A DNA stretch of 64,000 nt, from positions 262,239 through 326,238 of the forward strand of contig NZ_BMRO01000011.1 in the NCBI RefSeq assembly GCF_014648675.1, written 5' to 3'. Both the position numbers and the translations under genes were made by a program. Shown here in pieces: positions 58,826-64,000 of this stretch. Numbering within the stretch: position 1 is the first letter of the stretch; each line of letters opens with the position of its first letter. The stretch is from Actinomadura livida (GTDB taxonomy: Bacteria; Actinomycetota; Actinomycetes; Streptosporangiales; Streptosporangiaceae). Below the pieces are notes generated by a model. It had not been told where the DNA came from and ran no database searches. It saw nothing but the letters and a program-made list of their open reading frames with translations.

Positions 58826-60484
58826 ATGAACACCCTTTCCATCACCCTGCCCGCGCGTGCTCGGGTGCAGCTCACCGCCGAAGGCGTCCGCGTCGTCCGG
58901 GGCGGGCGCACCGTCCTCGACGGCGTGGACCTGACGGTCTCGCCGCAGGCCCGCTGGGGCGTCGTCGGGGAGAACGGCCGCGGGAAGACGACCCTGCTCC
59001 ACGTGCTGAGCGGGGCCCTGGTGCCCGACGAGGGGCACGTCCGGCGGGTCGGCACGCTCGGGATCGCCGAGCAGGCCATGGCCGCCGGGCCCGGCGCCAC
59101 AGTCGGCCAGGCCATCGACATGGAACTCGCAGATGCTCGCGCCGCGCTGAAGGCGTTCGACGAGGCCACGCGGGCGCTGTCCGAGGGGCGGCCCGGCGCG
59201 GAACGGCGGTACGAAGCGGCGCTGGACGCGGCGGAGGCCCTCGACGCCTGGGACGCCGACCGGCGGGTCGACCTCGCCCTGGAGAACCTCGGCGCGGTCA
59301 CCGACCGGAGCATGCGCCTGTCCGAGCTGTCGGTGGGCCAGCGCTACCGGGTCCGGCTCGCGTGCCTGCTCGGCGCCGAACACGACTTCCTGCTCCTGGA
59401 CGAGCCGACGAACCACCTGGACGCGGCCGGCCTCCGCTTCCTCACCGCGAGGCTGCGCGCGCATCCGGGTGGGGTCGTGGTCGTCAGTCATGACCGGGCG
59501 CTGCTGGCCGATGTGGCGACGACCGTTCTCGACCTCGATCCCAGCCGGGACGGGCTGCCGCGCGTCTACGGGGACGGCTACGCCGGGTACCGGGAGGGGC
59601 GTGAGGCGGAACTCCGGCGGTGGGAGGAGGAGTACGAGCGGCAGCGGACCGAGCACGCGCGCCTCACGCGGGACCTGTCGGAGGCCCAGAACCGGCTCGT
59701 GACCGGCTGGCGGCCCGACAAGGGGACGGGCAAGCACCAGCGCGCCACCCGCGCGCCGGGCATCGTCCGGTCCGTGCATCGGCGCCGGGACGACCTGGAG
59801 CGGCACGCGGTCACCGCGCCGGTGCCGCCGCGGCGGTTCCGGATGCCGGATCTGCCCGCGCGTCCCGGTGTTCCGCTGCTCACCGCCGACGGCGTGCGGG
59901 TGGACGGCCGTCTGCACTGCGACGTCTCGCTGTCCCTGGAGTCGGGTTCGCGCCTCGTCGTGACCGGGCCGAACGGGGCCGGGAAGTCGACGCTGCTGGC
60001 GGTGCTCGCCGGGCGTCTCGCCCCGAGCCGCGGGTACGCGCGGCGTGCCCCGAACACGCGCGTGGAGTCGCTGGCCCAGGAATCGCCCCACGTGGACGGC
60101 AGGGCGCATGACGTGTTCGCCGCGCACGTCGGGCGCCTGGTCACCTCGGGCCTCATCGGTGAGGACGAGACGGTCTCGCTCTCCGCGCTGGGGCTCCTGT
60201 CAGCGGACGACCTGGGCAAGCCCGTGGGGAACCTGTCCATGGGGCAGCAGCGCAGGCTCGACCTGGCGATGGTGCTGGCGGCCCGCCCGCACGTCCTGCT
60301 GCTGGACGAGCCGACGAACCACCTGTCGATCGCCCTGGTGGACGAGTTGACCGAGGCGCTCCGGGCGACACCGGCGGCCGTCGTCCTCGCGACCCACGAC
60401 CGCCAGTTGCAGCGCGACACCGAGGGCTGGCCGCGGCTCGCCCTCGATCCGGAGCGTCCGCTCAAGCCCGTCCCGCAGAGGTAG
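58826..60484 (+). CDS. ABC-F type ribosomal protection / translation protein
   Basis: 552 residues from ATG 58826 with GGAGGAA upstream; an in-frame GTG at 58805 is less likely. Two ATPase domains without membrane helices: Walker A1 VVGENGRGKTTLLHVL, signature 1 LSELSVGQRYRVRLACLLGA, Walker B1 LLLDEPTNHLDAAG, an interdomain linker (about 250-345, basic/charged), Walker A2 VTGPNGAGKSTLLAVL, signature 2 LSMGQQRRLDLAMVL, Walker B2 LLLDEPTNHLSIAL. The class binds the ribosomal E site and displaces 50S antibiotics. The leader supports a drug-inducible resistance role; the drug class is unknown. Confidence 0.85.
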   Translation: MNTLSITLPARARVQLTAEGVRVVRGGRTVLDGVDLTVSPQARWGVVGENGRGKTTLLHVLSGALVPDEGHVRRVGTLGIAEQAMAAGPGATVGQAIDMELADARAALKAFDEATRALSEGRPGAERRYEAALDAAEALDAWDADRRVDLALENLGAVTDRSMRLSELSVGQRYRVRLACLLGAEHDFLLLDEPTNHLDAAGLRFLTARLRAHPGGVVVVSHDRALLADVATTVLDLDPSRDGLPRVYGDGYAGYREGREAELRRWEEEYERQRTEHARLTRDLSEAQNRLVTGWRPDKGTGKHQRATRAPGIVRSVHRRRDDLERHAVTAPVPPRRFRMPDLPARPGVPLLTADGVRVDGRLHCDVSLSLESGSRLVVTGPNGAGKSTLLAVLAGRLAPSRGYARRAPNTRVESLAQESPHVDGRAHDVFAAHVGRLVTSGLIGEDETVSLSALGLLSADDLGKPVGNLSMGQQRRLDLAMVLAARPHVLLLDEPTNHLSIALVDELTEALRATPAAVVLATHDRQLQRDTEGWPRLALDPERPLKPVPQR

Positions 60485-60493
60485 GGCGGCCGG

Positions 60494-61483
60494 TCAGCGG
60501 AGGCGGTAGCGGAGGGGGTCGCCGGTGCCTTCCCGGCGGGCGACCCCCCGGGTCTCCAGGGTCCGGATGTGGGCGGCGGCTTCGGCGGCGGCCATGCGGC
60601 GGGCGAACTGGGCCATCTCCTCCCAGGGGTTGCGCCAGGTCAGGCCCGCCGTGATGTCCCACAGCGTCTTGGGGTCCGCGGACAGCAGGGCGGTGATCTC
60701 GGCGAGGCGCTGCTCGTGGTGCTCGATGATCTCCTGGGCGCGGGCGGAGAGGCCGTTGAAGCGGTACTGGTGGGCCGGCAGCACCTCGGCCACCGACATC
60801 GCGGAGACCTTGTCGAGGGAGCCGAGGAAGTCGCTGAGCGGGTCGACGTCCGGGATGTCGTACGGGTACAGGCCGATGTGGGGGGTGATGCGGGGCAGGA
60901 CGTGGTCGCCGGTGAAGATGCGGTCGCCGTCCTCCAGGTGGAGGCAGAGGTGGCCGGGGGAGTGGCCCGGCGTCCAGATGGCGCGCAGCCTGCGGCCCGG
61001 GAGGTCGACGAGGTCGCCGTCGGACAGCTCCCGGTCCGGGACGGCGGGCGGCTCGACCCGGCGGTCCGGGGGCGGCTCGGCCAGGTCCGACTCGGCCGCG
61101 CCCGCGCGGCGCAGCGCGGTCAGCTCGAACGAGCGGCGGCCGCCCTGCCCCACGGTCTGGAACAGCCGGGTGATCTCGGCGTCCGCGTGGTGCATGGCGA
61201 CCCAGGCGCCGGACGCCTCGCGCACCTTGCCCGCGAGGCCCGCGTGGTCGGGGTGGTAGTGGGTGACGACCACGCCGCGGACGTCGGCGACGTCGATCCC
61301 GAACGTGCCGAGCCCGCCGCGCAGTGCCGCCCAGGCGTCCTCGTGGTGCCAGCCCGCGTCGATCAGGACGGGGCCCTGGGGGCTCTCCACCGCGTACACC
61401 AGCGTGTAGGCCAGGGGGTTGTCCGGGATCGGGACTGGAACGCTCCACAGTCCGCCGCCGAGGTCTTCGGGTTCCGGCTGCAA
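60494..61483 (-). CDS. MBL-fold metallo-hydrolase
   Basis: 329 residues from TTG 61483 (AAAGG 10 nt upstream). No ATG/GTG in frame is suitably placed, so the start is uncertain. Zinc motif VVVTHYHPDHAGL (H75, H77, D79, H80), third His in WTPGHSPGHLC (H174), Asp in TGDHVLP (D193) and His in LPAHQYRF (H238): a complete binuclear site of the glyoxalase-II/lactonase type. A C-terminal helical extension (LLSADPKTLWDITAGLTW) is typical of hydrolases acting on acyl-CoA or thioester-like substrates. It follows the thiolase gene by 83 nt. Confidence 0.8.
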   Translation of the reverse strand: MQPEPEDLGGGLWSVPVPIPDNPLAYTLVYAVESPQGPVLIDAGWHHEDAWAALRGGLGTFGIDVADVRGVVVTHYHPDHAGLAGKVREASGAWVAMHHADAEITRLFQTVGQGGRRSFELTALRRAGAAESDLAEPPPDRRVEPPAVPDRELSDGDLVDLPGRRLRAIWTPGHSPGHLCLHLEDGDRIFTGDHVLPRITPHIGLYPYDIPDVDPLSDFLGSLDKVSAMSVAEVLPAHQYRFNGLSARAQEIIEHHEQRLAEITALLSADPKTLWDITAGLTWRNPWEEMAQFARRMAAAEAAAHIRTLETRGVARREGTGDPLRYRLR

Positions 61484-61566
61484 GGAGTGACCGCCTTTCG
61501 CGCCTTCGCAGAGGGGCGGCCCCGGCGGTGCGCCGGGGCCGTGGTCGGTGTCGTGGTCGTCGCCGG

Positions 61567-62724
61567 TCAGATCCGTTCGAGGATGGTCGCCGTGGACAGC
61601 GCGCCGCCGCAGCACATCGTGACGAGGGCCGTCCCGGCGTCGCGGCGCTCCAGCTCGTGGAGCGCGGTCGTGATCAGGCGCGAGCCGGTCGCGCCGACCG
61701 GGTGGCCGAGGGCGATGGCGCCGCCGTTGACGTTGACCTTGTCCATGTCCGGCTTGTGGACCGACGCCCAGGACAGCACGATCGAGGCGAACGCCTCGTT
61801 GATCTCGGTGATGTCGATGTCGCCCATCGTCATGCCGGAGCGCTGGAGCACGCGCTCGGTCGACTGCACCGGGCCGTCCAGGTGGTAGTACGGCTCCGAG
61901 CCGACCAGGGCCTGGGTCTTGATGCGGGCGCGGGGGCGCAGGCCGAGGGCCTTCGCCTTCTCCTCGGACATGAGGAGGACGGCCGCGGCGCCGTCGGAGA
62001 TCTGGGACGAGGTGCCCGCGGTGTGCAGCGCGTCCGGCATGACCGGCCGGAGGCCGGCGAGGCCGTCGGCGGTGGTCTCGCGCAGGCCCTGGTCGCGGGT
62101 GACCTCGCGGGTCTCCCCGGTAACGTTGCCCTCGGCGTCGAGGACGGGCGCCGTGACGGGGGCGATCTCGCGGTCGAAGCGGCCGTCGGCCCACGCCTTG
62201 GCCGCGAGCTGCTGCGAGCGGGCGCCGAACGCGTCGAGGTCGGCGCGGGTGATGCCGCGGCGGGCGGCGATCCGCTCGGCGGCCTCGAACTGGTTCGGCA
62301 TGTCGAGCGACCAGTCGTCCGGCCGGGGGTCGGCGGGCAGGACGTTGCTGCCGAGCGGCGCGCGGCTCATCACCTCGACGCCGCAGCCGATCGCGACGTC
62401 CACGACGCCGGCGGCGATCTGCGACGCGGCGAGGTGGACGGCCTGCTGCGCCGACCCGCACTGGGCGTCGATCGTCGTGACGCCGGTCTGCCAGGGCAGT
62501 CCCGCGTACAGCCAGGCGTAGCGGCCGACGTGGCCGCCCTGCTCGCCGGCCTGCGTCACGCAGCCGGCGAACACCTGCTCCACCTCGGCGGCGTCGATGC
62601 CGGCGCGCCCGACCGCGGCGTTGAGCGCGTGCGCCAGGACGGCCTGGGCCTTCATGCCCGCCAGCCAGCCGTTGCGCTTTCCGAGCGGTGTGCGCACCGC
62701 CTCGACGATCACCGGGGTACCCAT
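61567..62724 (-). CDS. fadA5: Steroid-type acetyl-CoA acyltransferase (thiolase) FadA5-like
   Basis: 385 residues from ATG 62724 with AAGGAG 6 nt upstream. The nucleophile Cys is in TTIDAQCGSAQQAVHLA (C89), followed by VNVNGGAIALGHPVGATGSR (His) and ALVTMCCGGALST (second Cys). The start MGTPVIVEAVRTPLGKRNGW and the body match M. tuberculosis FadA5, which thiolytically cleaves acetyl-CoA from the cholesterol side chain. The neighbour is CYP125-like, as in M. tuberculosis. A KstR-type box precedes it. Confidence 0.88.
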   Translation of the reverse strand: MGTPVIVEAVRTPLGKRNGWLAGMKAQAVLAHALNAAVGRAGIDAAEVEQVFAGCVTQAGEQGGHVGRYAWLYAGLPWQTGVTTIDAQCGSAQQAVHLAASQIAAGVVDVAIGCGVEVMSRAPLGSNVLPADPRPDDWSLDMPNQFEAAERIAARRGITRADLDAFGARSQQLAAKAWADGRFDREIAPVTAPVLDAEGNVTGETREVTRDQGLRETTADGLAGLRPVMPDALHTAGTSSQISDGAAAVLLMSEEKAKALGLRPRARIKTQALVGSEPYYHLDGPVQSTERVLQRSGMTMGDIDITEINEAFASIVLSWASVHKPDMDKVNVNGGAIALGHPVGATGSRLITTALHELERRDAGTALVTMCCGGALSTATILERI

Positions 62725-62757
62725 GCGGTCTCCTTCTAGAACGTGATTCGCATTCAC

Positions 62758-62771
62758 TGTAACCCGTTCTA
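62758..62771. promoter_or_regulatory. KstR-type box upstream of fadA5
   Basis: TGTAACCCGTTCTA is an exact TnnAACnnGTTnnA match, 34 nt upstream of the start codon. It overlaps a larger dyad made of CTAGAACG (62736-62743) and CGTTCTAG (62765-62772). Confidence 0.65.
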
Positions 62772-62844
62772 GATTTCGGTGAGGAGGCCGCGTCCCGCTA
62801 AGCAGGATCGCCCGGCGGCCGGGCGGGCCGGCCGGGCGTGCCGG

Positions 62845-64000
62845 CTAGGCGTACCGGACGGGCAGCTCCTTGATGCCGTTCAGCCAGGGCGAGCGCAGGC
62901 GGCGCGGCTCGCCGAGGCGCGCGATGTGCGGCATCTGGTCGGCGATCGCGTCGAACATGAGCCGGATCTCCAGGCGGGCCAGGTTCGCGCCGATGCAGTA
63001 GTGCGCGCCCGTGCCGCCGAACCCGAGGTGGGGGTTGGGGGAGCGGGTGATGTCGAACGAGGCGGGGTCCTCGAAGACCTCCTCGTCGAAGTTGGCGGAG
63101 CTGTAGTACATCGCCAAGCGGTCGCCCGCCTTGATCTCCGCGCCGCCCAGCTCGGTGTCGCGGGTGGCCGTGCGCTGGAACGCGGTCACCGGCGTCGCCC
63201 AGCGGACGATCTCGTCGACGGCGCTCTCGGGGCGCTCGGCCTTGAACAGCTCCCACTGCTCGCGGTTGTCCATGAACGCGATCATGCCGTGCGAGATGGC
63301 GTTCCTGGTCGTCTCGTTGCCCGCGACGGCGAGCAGGATCGTGAAGTAACCGAACTCGTCGTCGGTGAGGCCGCGCCCGTCCACGTCGGCCTGGACCAGC
63401 TTGGTGACGATGTCGTGGGCGGGGCAGCCGCGCCGCCGGTCGGCCAGCTCCATGGCGTAGCCGATGATCTCGGCGGCGGCGCAGGCGGGGTCGGCGTCGT
63501 AGTCGGGGTCGTCGTAGCCGAGCATCTGGTTGGACCAGTCGAACAGCCGGCGGCGGTCCTCCTGCGGGACGCCCATCAGCTCGGCGATGGCCTGCAGCGG
63601 CAGCTCGGCCGCGATCTCGGTGACGAAGTCGCCCTCCCCGCCGCGCCGGCGGGCCTCGGCGACGATCCGCTCCGCGCGCTCCTGCAGCGCGTCGTGCAGC
63701 CGGCCGATCACGCGCGGGGTGAAGCCGCGGGCGACGATCTGGCGGAGCTTGGTGTGCTGCGGCGGGTCCATGTGCAGCAGGAGGTTCTCGCGCTGGACGT
63801 CCAGCTCCTCGGTGCCGAGCGACTCGTTGAACCGGATGATCGCGCCGTTGGCGTTCGAGGAGAACAGCTCGTGGTCGCGGGAGATCTCCTTGACGTGCGC
63901 GTGCTTGCTGATCACCCAGAAGCCGTCGTCGTCGAAGCCGGTGCGGCCGCGCGGCTGCGCGTTCCACCAGGGCCGTCCCGTCCGGCGCAGCAGGGCGAAC
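62845..64000 (-). CDS. cyp125: CYP125-like steroid C26/C27 monooxygenase (N-terminus outside window)
   Basis: The frame is open from the window edge to 62845; 384 residues are visible, starting FALLRRTGRPWWNAQPRGRT. Landmarks are EELDVQRENLLLHMDPPQHT, the I-helix VAGNETTRNAISHGMIAFMD, EIVRWATPVTAFQRTATRDT, the heme loop FGGTGAHYCIGANLARLEI and the end RSPWLNGIKELPVRY. These match mycobacterial CYP125 closely. CYP125 oxidises the terminal carbon of the cholesterol side chain before CoA activation and thiolysis by FadA5, encoded next. The start codon and promoter lie outside the window. Confidence 0.88.
   Translation of the reverse strand, partial: FALLRRTGRPWWNAQPRGRTGFDDDGFWVISKHAHVKEISRDHELFSSNANGAIIRFNESLGTEELDVQRENLLLHMDPPQHTKLRQIVARGFTPRVIGRLHDALQERAERIVAEARRRGGEGDFVTEIAAELPLQAIAELMGVPQEDRRRLFDWSNQMLGYDDPDYDADPACAAAEIIGYAMELADRRRGCPAHDIVTKLVQADVDGRGLTDDEFGYFTILLAVAGNETTRNAISHGMIAFMDNREQWELFKAERPESAVDEIVRWATPVTAFQRTATRDTELGGAEIKAGDRLAMYYSSANFDEEVFEDPASFDITRSPNPHLGFGGTGAHYCIGANLARLEIRLMFDAIADQMPHIARLGEPRRLRSPWLNGIKELPVRYA

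Noticed and set aside
62736..62749. Second KstR box at TAGAACGTGATTCG before fadA5
   Set aside because: Only the left half matches TnnAAC; the right half lacks GTTnnA. It is better seen as one arm of the larger dyad.

Overview
The window is about 72 % GC chromosomal DNA of a filamentous actinomycete. A WhiB1/PdtaS block, Ni-superoxide dismutase, two conservons, a fused E2o/E1o 2-oxoglutarate enzyme (Kgd), a DasR-like regulator and steroid-type P450s together suggest Actinomadura or another Thermomonosporaceae genus. That placement is inference; there is no rRNA marker. I saw no tRNA, rRNA, CRISPR array, prophage or complete insertion sequence. GTG starts, 4-nt stop/start overlaps and leaderless genes are frequent.

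Layout. 0-3 kb: the end of an unidentified gene, a small unknown gene, an internally deleted Uma2 remnant, a DasR-like GntR regulator and bioF. 3-8.4 kb: pdtaS, whiB1, a diacylglycerol-kinase-like gene and a membrane protein, in the order of M. tuberculosis Rv3220c-Rv3217c, followed by a SigB/SigF-type sigma factor with its RsbW-like antagonist. 8.5-12 kb: a GNAT, Ni-SOD and its protease (divergent), a CGNR zinc-finger protein and malic enzyme. 12-18 kb: a polar amino-acid ABC transporter, a quinone-oxidoreductase-like enzyme, a PadR/DUF4097 envelope-stress pair and a DUF6104 gene. 18-28 kb: kgd, AIM24, a GST, a DapB-like dehydrogenase, an SDR/enoyl-CoA hydratase operon and a CbiX-like gene.

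28-36.6 kb holds two complete tandem conservons (histidine kinase, roadblock, DUF742, GTPase). 36.6-44 kb is a sugar operon: ROK regulator, ABC ATPase, permease, binding protein, Gfo/Idh/MocA dehydrogenase and sugar isomerase. 44-51 kb has a DUF985 cupin, an intact Uma2, a DUF1707 protein, a lysine-rich membrane-anchored propeller protein, a hidden 26-residue Cys-rich peptide resembling a metallothionein, and a secreted nuclease-fold protein that has lost catalytic residues. 51.5-64 kb looks like a steroid or terpenoid region: ferredoxin, two tandem P450s followed by a glycosyltransferase, methyltransferase and (alpha/alpha)6-barrel gene, FadA5-like thiolase and a CYP125-like P450. Three KstR-type boxes (TnnAACnnGTTnnA) lie before the ferredoxin, the P450 pair and the thiolase. 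Inside this region sits an ABC-F ribosome-protection gene preceded by a leaderless 7-codon leader peptide and a hairpin.

The most novel observations are the metallothionein-like microprotein at 48906-48986, a 172-bp repeat present twice (4741 and 21970) whose hairpin is conserved in structure but not in sequence, and the ABC-F leader at 58636-58720.
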